This document shows, piece by piece, positions 14,023 through 21,744 of a DNA stretch of 21,815 bases (within the stretch, counting starts at the first letter, position 1; every line of letters begins with the position of its first letter). Both the position numbers and the translations under genes were made by a program. This DNA is from an uncultured Clostridia bacterium. GTDB taxonomy: Bacteria; Bacillota; Clostridia; Oscillospirales; CAG-382. The stretch lies in the NCBI GenBank assembly GCA_905235695.1, contig CAJOMW010000028.1, positions 1-21,815 of the forward strand. The letters run 5' to 3'. Under the pieces are notes generated by a model. The model did not search any database. It saw nothing but the letters and a program-made list of their open reading frames with translations, and was not told where the DNA came from.

Positions 14023-15432
14023 ATGGAAAATGAAAAGTCAAGGGCTGAAGAGCTTAAAGAAAAACTGTATCTCAAAAGCAAAAACGCATACGAGTTTTGC
14101 GAAAAAGAGGAAATAGATAAGGCGTATGCTTACTGCGACGACTATAAAAAATTCCTTGATAACGCAAAGACCGAAAGAGAGGCCGTAAGAGAGGCGGTAA
14201 AGCTTCTCGAAAAGAACGGATTCGTGCCGTTTGAGTACGGAAAGAAGTATGTCACGGGCGATAAAGTCTACTTCAATAACAGAGGCAAGGCAATATATAT
14301 AATCGTCGTCGGCAAGAAGGGCTTTGAAGAGGGGCTGAGCATAGCGGCGGCGCACGTCGACAGCCCGAGGATCGACCTCAAACAGCACCCTCTATACGAG
14401 GACGGCGGAATGGCGTTCTTCAAGACTCACTACTACGGCGGAATAAAGAAGTACCAGTGGGTAACAACGCCCCTTGCGCTCCACGGCGTGATAGTAAAGG
14501 AGAGCGGAGAAGTTGTTGACGTGTGCATCGGCGAAAACGACGACGATCCGGTATTCTATATAACCGACCTTCTTCCGCACCTCGGAAAAGACCAGCTGTC
14601 AAAGTCCCTCGGCAGCGCCTTCAGCGGCGAACAGCTCAATATACTTGTAGGCAGCCGCCCCTTTGACGACGAAAATATAGGCGAGAAGATAAAGCTGAAC
14701 GTGCTTTCGCTTCTGAATGAGAAGTATGACGTCACGGAAGCGGATCTGCTCTCGAGCGAGCTCTGCCTTGTCCCGAGCGCAAAGGCAAGAGACGTCGGCT
14801 TCGACAGAAGCCTTATAGGCGCATACGGTCACGACGACAGAGTTTGCGCATATCCGATACTCACAGCGGCCATCGAGTGTTCAAAGAGCGTGCCCGACTA
14901 CACGAGCATAACGATATTTGCCGACAAGGAAGAGACGGGAAGCGACGGAGACACGGGTATGCAGTCTTATGCATTTGAAAATATGCTGAACGAGCTTGCG
15001 CTCTCGGCAGGAGCAAACCCGAGGGTGATGTTCGCCAACTCCAAATGCCTCTCGGCGGACGTTAACGCCTGCTTCGATCCGAATTTCGGTGAGGTTTACG
15101 AATCGAGAAACGCCGCATTCATAAACAAGGGCGTTGCCGTAACAAAGTTCACCGGCGGCGGAGGAAAGTCGTCTACAAACGACGCAAACGCTGAGTACGT
15201 CGCTTACGTCAGAAAGATACTCAACGACGGAAACGTGCTCTGGCAGACGGCTGAGCTCGGAAAGGTCGACCAGGGCGGCGGCGGAACGGTAGCTAAATAT
15301 ATCGCCGAACTAAACGTCGAGACTATTGACGTAGGCGTTCCGGTAATATCCATGCACGCACCCTATGAGATAGTCTCAAAGGCCGACGTCTATATGGCAT
15401 ACAAGGCATTTGTTGCCTTCTTCAACAGATAA
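14023..15432 (+). CDS. M18-family metal aminopeptidase
   Basis: This is a 469-residue cytosolic dinuclear zinc aminopeptidase of the M18 (aminopeptidase I) family, releasing N-terminal residues from peptides; M18 enzymes often prefer acidic or hydrophobic ones. Visible motifs: AAHVDSPR (first metal His and Asp), the proximal YGGIKKYQW, GAYGHDDRVCA with the bridging-metal Asp, DKEETGSDGDTGMQS with the catalytic Glu pair, and a terminal ISMHAPYE with the last metal His. Length and order are normal for the clostridial branch. GAAAGGA (14006-14012) precedes the ATG at 10-nt spacing, and a promoter lies just upstream. Confidence 0.95.
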   Translation: MENEKSRAEELKEKLYLKSKNAYEFCEKEEIDKAYAYCDDYKKFLDNAKTEREAVREAVKLLEKNGFVPFEYGKKYVTGDKVYFNNRGKAIYIIVVGKKGFEEGLSIAAAHVDSPRIDLKQHPLYEDGGMAFFKTHYYGGIKKYQWVTTPLALHGVIVKESGEVVDVCIGENDDDPVFYITDLLPHLGKDQLSKSLGSAFSGEQLNILVGSRPFDDENIGEKIKLNVLSLLNEKYDVTEADLLSSELCLVPSAKARDVGFDRSLIGAYGHDDRVCAYPILTAAIECSKSVPDYTSITIFADKEETGSDGDTGMQSYAFENMLNELALSAGANPRVMFANSKCLSADVNACFDPNFGEVYESRNAAFINKGVAVTKFTGGGGKSSTNDANAEYVAYVRKILNDGNVLWQTAELGKVDQGGGGTVAKYIAELNVETIDVGVPVISMHAPYEIVSKADVYMAYKAFVAFFNR

Positions 15433-15458
15433 GGAAGATACGGAGATTAAATGACAGC

Positions 15459-16769
15459 ATGAAAATCAGTGAAATAAAGAGCGCCGTTGCCGGCGGAAAA
15501 TACGACAGCGCCTTCAGGGCGCTTTACGGAGACGGCGCAGATCTTTCGGGTGTAAGAGAGCGCTATGAAAGGGCGATAGACGGATTTGCAGGGCTTTACG
15601 GGAAGGAGCTTCCGGCGGACGCAGACGTAAAGCTCTTCTCGGTCCCCGGAAGAAGTGAAATATCCGGTAACCACACCGACCACAACCGCGGAAAGGTGCT
15701 TGCCGCCTCAATAAGCCTTGACATAATCGCCGTTGCGGCAAAGAACGGCAGGGACGAAATCAGGATAAAATCAGAGGGCTTTGACGAAGATATCGTTTCG
15801 ACTGCGGACGTCGAATACGTAAAAGAGAGCGAGAAATACAAGGCTTCCGCAATAATCCGCGGAATGTGCGACGGATTCAAAAAGGACGGATATCAGATAG
15901 GCGGATTCTTTGCCTACACCACTTCGAGCGTCCTCAAGGGCTCGGGACTTTCGTCATCCGCCGCATTTGAGGTAATGGTGGGCAATATGCTAAGCAACTT
16001 CTTTAACGGCGGAAAGGTGTCGGCGGTAGAGATAGCAAATAAGGCGCAGTATTCCGAAAACGTACATTTCGGGAAGCCCTGCGGACTTATGGATCAGACG
16101 GCTTGCGCCGTTGGCGGATTCGTAGCCATAGATTTTAAGGATCCGGGCGAGCCGGTAGTGGAAAAGCTCCCGTTCGATCTCAGCGCCCAAGGCATATCCC
16201 TCTGCATAGTAAATACCGGCGGAAACCACGCCGACCTCAACGAGGATTACGCCTCCGTTCCTGCTGACATGAAGGCGGCGGCAAGGTTCCTCGGCAAGGA
16301 AGTCCTCAGAGAGACCTCAAAGCAGGAGCTTCTCGAAAAGGCGACGGAAATACGCGAAAAGCTCGGCGATATGTGCCTGCTTCGCGCACTCCACTTCTTC
16401 AACGAGAACGAGCGCGTAACAAAGCAGAAAAAAGCGCTCGAAGACGGCAATCTCGACAGGTTCCTCAGCGGCGTCCGCAATTCCGGGCTGTCCTCCGCAA
16501 CAATGCTTCAGAACGTATATACAGTAAAGAACGTAAAAGAGCAGGGACTTACAGTCGCTTTGGCATTGGCGGGCGAAGTGCTGAACGGCGTTCCCCACAG
16601 TGCATACCGTGTTCACGGCGGCGGCTTTGCCGGAACGATACAGGCATTCGTTCCAAGCGAAAAGGTCGCAGAATTTACCGAAACTCTCGAGGGAGTATTC
16701 GGCAAGGGCAGCGTATACGTTCTCTCGGTAAGAAAGTACGGAGCGGTCATGCTCGATAACCTCGCTTAG
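15459..16769 (+). CDS. Galactokinase-like GHMP kinase
   Basis: The 436-residue protein has the galactokinase layout: a GALK signature region PGRSEISGNHTDHNRG (about residues 63-78), the GHMP ATP loop LKGSGLSSSAA, CGLMDQTAC with the catalytic Asp, and VHGGGFAGT. It should phosphorylate a sugar 1-hydroxyl using ATP. In classical galactokinases the signature is GEHTDY; here the Glu that contacts the sugar is Asn and Tyr is His. The protein is also about 40 residues longer than usual at the N-terminus. No galT, galE or sugar transporter is nearby, so galactose is not certain. The ATG at 15459 has only a distant GGAG; it ends in TAG. Confidence 0.85.
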   Translation: MKISEIKSAVAGGKYDSAFRALYGDGADLSGVRERYERAIDGFAGLYGKELPADADVKLFSVPGRSEISGNHTDHNRGKVLAASISLDIIAVAAKNGRDEIRIKSEGFDEDIVSTADVEYVKESEKYKASAIIRGMCDGFKKDGYQIGGFFAYTTSSVLKGSGLSSSAAFEVMVGNMLSNFFNGGKVSAVEIANKAQYSENVHFGKPCGLMDQTACAVGGFVAIDFKDPGEPVVEKLPFDLSAQGISLCIVNTGGNHADLNEDYASVPADMKAAARFLGKEVLRETSKQELLEKATEIREKLGDMCLLRALHFFNENERVTKQKKALEDGNLDRFLSGVRNSGLSSATMLQNVYTVKNVKEQGLTVALALAGEVLNGVPHSAYRVHGGGFAGTIQAFVPSEKVAEFTETLEGVFGKGSVYVLSVRKYGAVMLDNLA

Positions 16770-16772
16770 CAT

Positions 16773-17138
16773 ATGATAGGCAGAAAAAAGATACTTCTGA
16801 TACTCGTTCTGAACACGTTGATTATTGCCGGAATATACATAGCGGCAGTGCAGATGAGAATTGAATTTGTATTCCACCTCTACTGGATACTTTCGGTGAT
16901 AATGATATGCGCATATATGTTTTTGGTCAAGCGAAATGAGTATCTCGACGAAAAGGAGTCAAAGGACGGACTGACGCAGGAGTCAAAGGAAAGGTCTCTT
17001 AAACGGAAAAAGCGCCTCAAGTATTTCCTTCTCGTAATGATACCGTTTCTTTTTACGATTATCGGAGATACCGTCTATCTCTTCTTTCTCAAAGACCTTG
17101 ACCTGTTCAATTCGATAGTCAAGGTATTCAGCATGTGA
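16773..17138 (+). CDS. Small membrane protein, unknown function
   Basis: A 121-residue protein with three predicted membrane helices: about residues 6-26, 33-52 and 83-108. Between helices two and three is a long charged stretch (about 53-82: LVKRNEYLDEKESKD then KERSLKRKKRLK). It begins three bases after the galactokinase-like stop without a clear ribosome site, so it is probably coupled to it. No family recognised; the gene order with walJ downstream suggests only that it belongs to the same operon. Confidence 0.7.
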   Translation: MIGRKKILLILVLNTLIIAGIYIAAVQMRIEFVFHLYWILSVIMICAYMFLVKRNEYLDEKESKDGLTQESKERSLKRKKRLKYFLLVMIPFLFTIIGDTVYLFFLKDLDLFNSIVKVFSM

Positions 17139-17204
17139 CGTCCGATAAAGAACGTCGGCCGCTTGAATTTTATATTTTTACAAAAAGGCAGCGATTTTAA
17201 GAAT

Positions 17205-17981
17205 ATGTTCAAAGTCATACCCCTCTTCTCCGGCTCGTCGGGGAACTGCACGTACGTGAAATACGGCGAGGACGAAATACTCGTTGACGCAGGCGTATCG
17301 TGCAGAATGATATGCACATCGCTCGTAAGCATCGGGACGGATATCAGCAATATACGGGCGATATTTGTAACTCATGAGCATTCGGATCACATAAAGGGAC
17401 TCGAAACCATCGCAAAAAAGTATCATATACCGGTATACATAAATAAAAACTCGTTTGACGCTATTGAGAGCCTTTCCTTAAAGCAGGCGATAGCGCCGTT
17501 TGCCTGTATTAAAAATGCGGAGGAAACGGCGGACGAAGGCGAAATACACGCGGCGATATTCAAAACTCCGCATGACTCTTTCGGCTCGGTGGGATACCGG
17601 TTTACATTTTCCGACGGCTCGTGCCTCGGCTATGCTACCGATATAGGCTATATCAGCAGGGGAATAGCAGGCTCTCTGCTGGGGTGCGAGACGGTCATAC
17701 TTGAGAGCAACCACGATGTGGAGATGCTGCAAAACGGTCCGTATCCGTATTATCTCAAGCAGAGGATACTGTCGGACAGAGGACATCTGTCGAACGACTC
17801 TTGCGCCGCATTTATTCCTCATCTGTACGAAAAGGGAACGAAGAAGGTCATACTTGCGCATCTGTCGGAGCACAACAACACGCCGATAATGGCGTATAAC
17901 ACGAGCGTAAACGCTGCCCTCGAAGCAGGCATAGGCAAAGACGAGCTGAAGATAACCGTTGCCATGAAGTCGATAATTTAA
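17205..17981 (+). CDS. walJ: MBL-fold metallohydrolase, WalJ/YycJ-like
   Basis: The 258-residue product is a metallo-beta-lactamase-fold hydrolase of the YycJ/WalJ type. Motifs: FSGSSGNCTYV at the N-terminus, VDAG, FVTHEHSDHIKG (His57, His59, Asp61, His62), a PHDSFGSVGYRF stretch, YATDIGY, ESNHD, and LSDRGHLSN with LAHLSEHNN near the end. WalJ affects wall-related stress and DNA mismatch handling in Bacillus and staphylococci, with probable 5'-exonuclease activity. It usually follows walRK; here it stands apart after a membrane gene. ATG 17205 fits family N-termini. A TTG at 17163 would extend it by 14 residues. Only a weak AAAAGG is seen upstream. Confidence 0.9.
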   Translation: MFKVIPLFSGSSGNCTYVKYGEDEILVDAGVSCRMICTSLVSIGTDISNIRAIFVTHEHSDHIKGLETIAKKYHIPVYINKNSFDAIESLSLKQAIAPFACIKNAEETADEGEIHAAIFKTPHDSFGSVGYRFTFSDGSCLGYATDIGYISRGIAGSLLGCETVILESNHDVEMLQNGPYPYYLKQRILSDRGHLSNDSCAAFIPHLYEKGTKKVILAHLSEHNNTPIMAYNTSVNAALEAGIGKDELKITVAMKSII

Positions 17982-18105
17982 CGGCGGAGGGCACGCTGAT
18001 AAAGAGGCAATCCGGCAGCATTTCCGAAAATAAAAAAGAGTAATTATAACAGACGATCCCGCATAAAGTTTATTGAATGATAAATTTTGTAAACGGGGTG
18101 TTGTA

Positions 18106-18564
18106 ATGAAAAAGGGCAGACAGACGGAAAATAAGACAAAGGCGGAAAGAAAGACGGGAAAAGGGAAGGGAGCTTCGTCTCTCGGACGGGCTGTTCCGAT
18201 GGGAATAGGCGTCGGAACCGCCGTATGGGTAGTGCTGCTTATAGCGTTTTCATACTTTATATCCAGGGCAGGGGACCCCGAGGGCTTTATTATCCCGTCG
18301 GTTTTCGTTCTCGCGTCGGTATCCGCACTTGCGGCAGGCTTCACGGCAGGCAGAATTTTCAGAGGCAGCTTTCTTGCTTCGGGACTTCTCACGGGAGCGG
18401 CATTGCTGCTCATAGTCTGGGCTATATCTCTTGTGTGTGCCGGAGGCGGCGAAACGTCGCCGATACTCAAAATACTTATATGCGCAGACTTCGTTCTCTT
18501 CTCGCTCATTGGAGCACGACTGTCCATCCCTTCGGGCAAGCATAAAAAGCACGCCCACAGATAA
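18106..18564 (+). CDS. TIGR04086-family membrane protein (YrzE-like)
   Basis: A 152-residue membrane protein with a lysine-rich cytosolic N-terminus (about residues 1-30) and four hydrophobic segments near 36-58, 64-85, 96-118 and 124-142. The pattern (GIGVGTAVWVVLLIAFSYFI, a short turn, ASVSALAAGFTAGRIF, GLLTGAALLLIVW) matches the TIGR04086 family common in Firmicutes. Its function is unknown. In the family the gene often sits next to yajC and secDF, but not here. ATG 18106 has GGGGTG at 5-nt spacing; an upstream TTG at 18073 is not supported. Confidence 0.8.
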   Translation: MKKGRQTENKTKAERKTGKGKGASSLGRAVPMGIGVGTAVWVVLLIAFSYFISRAGDPEGFIIPSVFVLASVSALAAGFTAGRIFRGSFLASGLLTGAALLLIVWAISLVCAGGGETSPILKILICADFVLFSLIGARLSIPSGKHKKHAHR

Positions 18565-18597
18565 TGTAAATATTTTGTTAAAAATAGGCAGTATCTA

Positions 18598-18626
18598 TTT
18601 AATTAGTAGATAAAATTTGGTATAAT
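18598..18626 (+). promoter_or_regulatory. Extended -10 promoter for rpsB-tsf
   Basis: A perfect TATAAT (18621-18626) preceded by TGG gives an extended -10 (TGnTATAAT). The -35 position is weak (TTTAAT at 18598-18603), as is usual with an extended -10. The start would be near 18633, so the leader is about 140 nt. Confidence 0.7.
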
Positions 18627-18630
18627 AATC

Positions 18631-18670
18631 TCCGCAAGTGCCGAAAGCTTGCGGAAATTTTATTTTATTA
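18631..18670 (+). terminator. Hairpin with T-rich tail at the start of the rpsB leader
   Basis: TCCGCAAG (18631-18638) pairs with CTTGCGGA (18648-18655) around a 9-nt loop, then AAATTTTATTTTATT. It would end transcripts coming from the TIGR04086 gene. It also coincides with the predicted 5' end of the rpsB transcript, so it could be a 5' stem-loop of that mRNA. Confidence 0.5.
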
Positions 18671-18680
18671 CACACACAGC

Positions 18681-18745
18681 GCCTTCGGCAAGGGTGTCGC
18701 ACTCCGGTGCGATATGCCGCAACCAGGAAAAGGGCGACTGTGGTG
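18681..18745 (+). promoter_or_regulatory. Structured rpsB leader, candidate S2 autoregulatory element
   Basis: TCGCAC (18697-18702) and GTGCGA (18707-18712) form a perfect stem with a TCCG tetraloop, nested in an outer stem CGGCA (18686-18690) / TGCCG (18715-18719) with unpaired AGGGTG on the 5' side. Together they lie between promoter and ribosome site. Feedback by S2 on its own leader is known in other bacteria; that this is such a site is inference. Confidence 0.4.
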
Positions 18746-18772
18746 GAAAAAACCCAAAGGAGGACATGAAAA

Positions 18773-19510
18773 ATGTCAGTAATTTCAATGAAGCAGCTGC
18801 TTGACCACTTCGGACATCACACAAGAAGATGGAACCCCAAAATGGCGGAATACATCTTCACAGAGAGAAACGGCGTATACATCATTGACCTTCAGAAGAC
18901 GGTCAAGAAGCTCGAAGAAGCTTATATGTTCATTCGCCAGGTATCCATGGAAGGCGGAAACATACTCTTCGTAGGCACGAAGAAGCAGGCTTCCGACGCA
19001 ATAAAGGAAGAGGCTGAAAGAGCCGGATGCTACTACGTAAATATGCGTTGGCTCGGCGGTATGCTCACAAACTTCAAGACAATCAAGAAGAGCATAGCAA
19101 GACTTAACGCCCTCCACAGAATGGAAGACGACGGAACGTTCGAGCTTCTCCCCAAGAAGGAAGTTATCTCCCTCGTAAAGGAGATCAACGACCTCGAGAG
19201 AAACCTCGGCGGTATAAAGAACATGGAAACACTTCCGTCCGCTATATTCGTAGTTGACCCCAAGAAGGAAAAGAACGCAGTAGCAGAAGCGAGAAAGCTC
19301 GGTATACCCGTAGTGGCAATAGTTGATACCAACTGCGATCCCGACGAAGTAGACTACGTTATCCCCGGCAACGACGACGCTATCCGCGGAATAAAGCTCA
19401 TACTTTCCGTTATGGCTGACGCCGTTATCGAAGGCAGACAGGGCGAACAGTTCACCGATTCCGCAGAGGATTCAAAGGCTGACGACGAGGAAGAGGCAGA
19501 CGCCGAATAA
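18773..19510 (+). CDS. rpsB: 30S ribosomal protein S2
   Basis: S2 binds late to the 30S subunit near the head-body junction and contacts S1 and the Shine-Dalgarno helix region. The 245-residue sequence has the family hallmarks: MKQLLDHFGHHTRRWNPKM, YIFTERNGVYIIDLQKT, GTKKQASDAI, RWLGGMLTNFKTI, and VDPKKEKNAVAEARKLGIPVVAIVDTNCDPD. The C-terminus is an acidic Asp/Glu tail. AAAGGAGGA (18756-18764) sits 8 nt ahead of the ATG. An out-of-frame ATG at 18766 lies between them. The gene is followed 33 bp later by tsf, the conserved order. Confidence 0.99.
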   Translation: MSVISMKQLLDHFGHHTRRWNPKMAEYIFTERNGVYIIDLQKTVKKLEEAYMFIRQVSMEGGNILFVGTKKQASDAIKEEAERAGCYYVNMRWLGGMLTNFKTIKKSIARLNALHRMEDDGTFELLPKKEVISLVKEINDLERNLGGIKNMETLPSAIFVVDPKKEKNAVAEARKLGIPVVAIVDTNCDPDEVDYVIPGNDDAIRGIKLILSVMADAVIEGRQGEQFTDSAEDSKADDEEEADAE

Positions 19511-19543
19511 TTTGATATAAGATTATAACAGGAGGAATACAGT

Positions 19544-20464
19544 ATGAATTTCACAGCTAAAGACGTATCGGATCTCCGCGCGCAGACCGGTATCGGCATG
19601 ATGGAATGTAAAAAGGCGCTCACCGAAGCTAACGGCGACAAGGAAGAGGCAATAAAGATACTCCGCGAAAAGGGACTCGCAGTCGCTGAAAAGAAGGCAA
19701 GCAGAATTGCCGCAGAGGGCGTTGTTGATATACTCGCAAAGGACGACGTAGTAGCAATCGTCGAAGTTAACTCCGAGACCGACTTCGTCGCAAAGAACGA
19801 GACCTTCAAGGCTTTCGTAAAGGGCATACTCGAGACCATACTCGCAGAAAAGCCCGCAGACGTTGACGCACTTCTCGCCGCAAAGTTTACCGGCACCGAA
19901 GATACCGTTGACGCAGTCCTCAAGGACAAGACCTTCCAGATAGGCGAAAAGCTCTCTCTCAGACGCTTTGAGATAGTTGAAGGACTTACCAGCACATACG
20001 TTCACGGCGGCGGCACGATAGGCGTCGTAGTAAAGGGCGAAAGCGATATCGCCGACAAGGAAGCCGTAAAGGCAGTTCTCAAGAACGTAGCGCTTCAGAT
20101 AGCTGCAATGAACCCGAAGTACCTCGATAAGGACTCCGTTCCGGCAGCCGCTCTCGAAGAGGAAAAGGCAATACTTCTCGCTCAGATAGACAACGACGAA
20201 AAGAACGCCAACAAGCCTGAAGCCGTTAAGGAAAAGATGATAATCGGTAAGATAGGCAAGTTCTACGACACCAACTGCCTCCTTGAACAGGAATACGTCA
20301 AGGAAGACAAGATGAAGGTCGGCGAGTACGTTGCATCTGAAGCAAAGGCTCTCGGCGGCTCGATAAAGGTAACCGGCTTTATCCGCTATGAAAAGGGCGA
20401 AGGCATCGAAAAGAGAGAAGATAACTTCGCTGAAGAGATTGCAAAGCTCACGCAGAAGCAGTAA
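19544..20464 (+). CDS. tsf: Elongation factor Ts
   Basis: EF-Ts exchanges GDP for GTP on EF-Tu in the cytosol. The 306-residue product is full length: N-terminal UBA-like domain with LRAQTGIGMMECKKAL, then the two dimerisation/core domains containing AAEGVVDI, VNSETDFVAKNETF, VHGGGTIGV and LQIAAMNPKYL. GGAGGA (19531-19536) precedes the ATG at 7-nt spacing. It is cotranscribed with rpsB from the promoter near 18621 and ends before a terminator at 20484. Confidence 0.99.
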   Translation: MNFTAKDVSDLRAQTGIGMMECKKALTEANGDKEEAIKILREKGLAVAEKKASRIAAEGVVDILAKDDVVAIVEVNSETDFVAKNETFKAFVKGILETILAEKPADVDALLAAKFTGTEDTVDAVLKDKTFQIGEKLSLRRFEIVEGLTSTYVHGGGTIGVVVKGESDIADKEAVKAVLKNVALQIAAMNPKYLDKDSVPAAALEEEKAILLAQIDNDEKNANKPEAVKEKMIIGKIGKFYDTNCLLEQEYVKEDKMKVGEYVASEAKALGGSIKVTGFIRYEKGEGIEKREDNFAEEIAKLTQKQ

Positions 20465-20483
20465 TCATCAGAATATAAAAATC

Positions 20484-20514
20484 AAAGCTGTCGCTTGTGC
20501 GGCAGCTTTTTTTA
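20484..20514 (+). terminator. Rho-independent terminator of rpsB-tsf
   Basis: AAGCTGTCGC pairs with GCGGCAGCTT (one G-T pair) around a TTGT loop and runs into a seven-T tail. It lies about 20 bp after the tsf stop and abuts the convergent end of the XRE gene. Confidence 0.9.
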
Positions 20515-20518
20515 TCTG

Positions 20519-20770
20519 TCATGAGTTTTCCGGCGGAGAATATACCAGAATATCCTCAATTTTGCAGTTGAGCACGTAGCAGATTCTCGCAAGCACGTCG
20601 AGGTCTATCTTCTCGACGTTGCCGTTATACCATTTGTTGACGACCTCAAAGCGCGTGTTTATACTCCGCGCAAGCTTGTAGCGGGAAATGCCTCGCTCTG
20701 TCATAAGTTCTTTGAGCTTTAGTTTTATACTTCCGTATTGCATTGTCAAAAGTATAGTGTTATGTTCCAT
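20519..20770 (-). CDS. XRE-family helix-turn-helix regulator
   Basis: A small DNA-binding protein of about 83 residues made almost wholly of one XRE HTH domain: IKLKLKELMTERGISRYKLARSINTR (helices 1-2), FEVVNKWYNG (recognition helix) and LDVLARICYVLNCKIEDILVY. The pattern is that of Cro/CI-like solitary regulators of the Firmicutes YozG type. The start is uncertain: ATG 20770 has GGTGA just upstream; ATG 20782 would add four residues but lies at the predicted transcript start. It is divergent from the secreted protein gene at 20872, and probably controls it and itself through the shared 90-bp promoter region. Confidence 0.88.
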   Translation of the reverse strand: MEHNTILLTMQYGSIKLKLKELMTERGISRYKLARSINTRFEVVNKWYNGNVEKIDLDVLARICYVLNCKIEDILVYSPPENS

Positions 20771-20787
20771 GTTATCACCCATAAAAT

Positions 20788-20816
20788 ATACTATTTGAAA
20801 AGTTACATATTGACAA
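20788..20816 (-). promoter_or_regulatory. Promoter of the XRE regulator gene
   Basis: On the minus strand: -35 TTGTCA (20811-20816), 17-bp spacer, -10 TAGTAT (20788-20793). Its -35 shares five bases with the -35 of the opposite promoter, so RNA polymerase cannot occupy both at once. Confidence 0.5.
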
Positions 20817-20839
20817 ATCCCCTTATTTAGTGTTACTAT
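20810..20839 (+). promoter_or_regulatory. Promoter of the secreted stalk-domain protein gene
   Basis: Consensus -35 TTGACA (20810-20815) with a -10 TACTAT (20834-20839) at 18-bp spacing; other TATA-like hexamers follow directly. The -10 lies within the palindrome at 20833-20850. Confidence 0.6.
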
Positions 20840-20850
20840 ATATATAGTAA
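20833..20850. promoter_or_regulatory. 18-bp perfect palindrome, candidate operator
   Basis: TTACTATATATATAGTAA is its own reverse complement and overlaps the -10 of the rightward promoter. A half-site-like ATACTATT is seen again at 20788-20795 over the -10 of the XRE promoter. Binding by the XRE protein is inferred from position. Confidence 0.5.
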
Positions 20851-20871
20851 TAAATTTAGGAGGGATTTTTT

Positions 20872-21639
20872 ATGAAAGAAAGAACAAAAGGATTTATCGC
20901 AGGCATAATTGCCTCAACAGTTGTAGCAGGAGCCATTGTAGGCGCAAATGCACAGGAAATTTACAAGAATGTAGCTATCGCCTATAACAACATCAAAATA
21001 TGCCTTGACGGAACGTATATCGAGCCTAAGGACGCAAACGGCAATAAAGTTGAGCCGTTTATACTTGACGGAACTACATATTTGCCGGTAAGAGCGGTTG
21101 CAAGTGCGTTCGGAAAAGAGGTCGACTGGGACGGAAATACGAATACAGTTTATCTCGGGGCTAAGCCGGGCAACAATGTTTATAGCAGAACAAATCCGGC
21201 TCCGATAGGTACAACGCAGAATATTAGTTTTGATAGCAAGTATTCCACAAATTATTATGCGTCTGTGACAATAAAATCCGTTGTAAAAGGTGATGAAGCA
21301 TGGAGTAGAATTAAGGAAGCTAATATGTTTAATTCTAAGCCTGATGACGGAATGGAGTACTACTTAATCTACGCTTCCGTAACTGTAACTAACGTTCAGG
21401 ATGACGAATCAATTTCACTGAGCAATTGGAGTTTTGATTTTTACTCAACCGACTACAGCAAATATTCAAATACATCGGTAGTAGAACCCGATCCGTCATT
21501 TGGCGGTAATGCATATTCCGGTGGAACAATCGAGGGATATATTGTTCAGCAGATAAAGAAAGATGATGCTACTCCAACCGTAGTTTTCGGCTCTGACTAC
21601 AGCGGCAAAGGCGGCATTTGGTTCAGCCTCACAAAATAA
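20872..21639 (+). CDS. Secreted stalk-domain protein with DUF4352-like C-terminus
   Basis: A 255-residue exported protein. Signal peptide: KERTK then a hydrophobic core at about residues 8-25 with likely cleavage after GANA (about residue 27). Residues 28-100 match the copper amine oxidase N-terminal-like stalk domain (VKICLDG-type start, FILDGTTYLPVRAVASAFGKEVDWD, NTVYLG); despite the name it carries no oxidase activity. Residues about 115-255 look like the DUF4352 immunoglobulin-like domain (YYLIYASVTVTNV, then a beta-rich end). AGGAGGG precedes the ATG at 7-nt spacing. The gene is clearly more AT-rich than the rpsB-tsf operon, hinting at acquisition, and it is divergent from an XRE regulator. 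Exact role unknown, probably surface-associated. Confidence 0.85.
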   Translation: MKERTKGFIAGIIASTVVAGAIVGANAQEIYKNVAIAYNNIKICLDGTYIEPKDANGNKVEPFILDGTTYLPVRAVASAFGKEVDWDGNTNTVYLGAKPGNNVYSRTNPAPIGTTQNISFDSKYSTNYYASVTIKSVVKGDEAWSRIKEANMFNSKPDDGMEYYLIYASVTVTNVQDDESISLSNWSFDFYSTDYSKYSNTSVVEPDPSFGGNAYSGGTIEGYIVQQIKKDDATPTVVFGSDYSGKGGIWFSLTK

Positions 21640-21689
21640 TTATCACATTCATGTTATTGCCAATATTGCTTAATATATACTTATAGCTA

Positions 21690-21725
21690 AAGAAGAGCGG
21701 TCTTTTCGATCGCTCTTCTTCATAT
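21690..21725 (+). terminator. Terminator after the stalk-domain gene
   Basis: AAGAAGAGCG (21690-21699) pairs with CGCTCTTCTT (21711-21720), extended inward by GTC/GAT, with a five-base loop. The tail is only moderately T-rich. Confidence 0.75.
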
Positions 21726-21744
21726 ATTCTATTTTCAAAAAATA

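Noticed and set aside
17478..18539. 353-codon frame on the minus strand across walJ and the TIGR04086 gene
   Set aside because: It covers two well-supported forward genes and shows no domain; a shadow.
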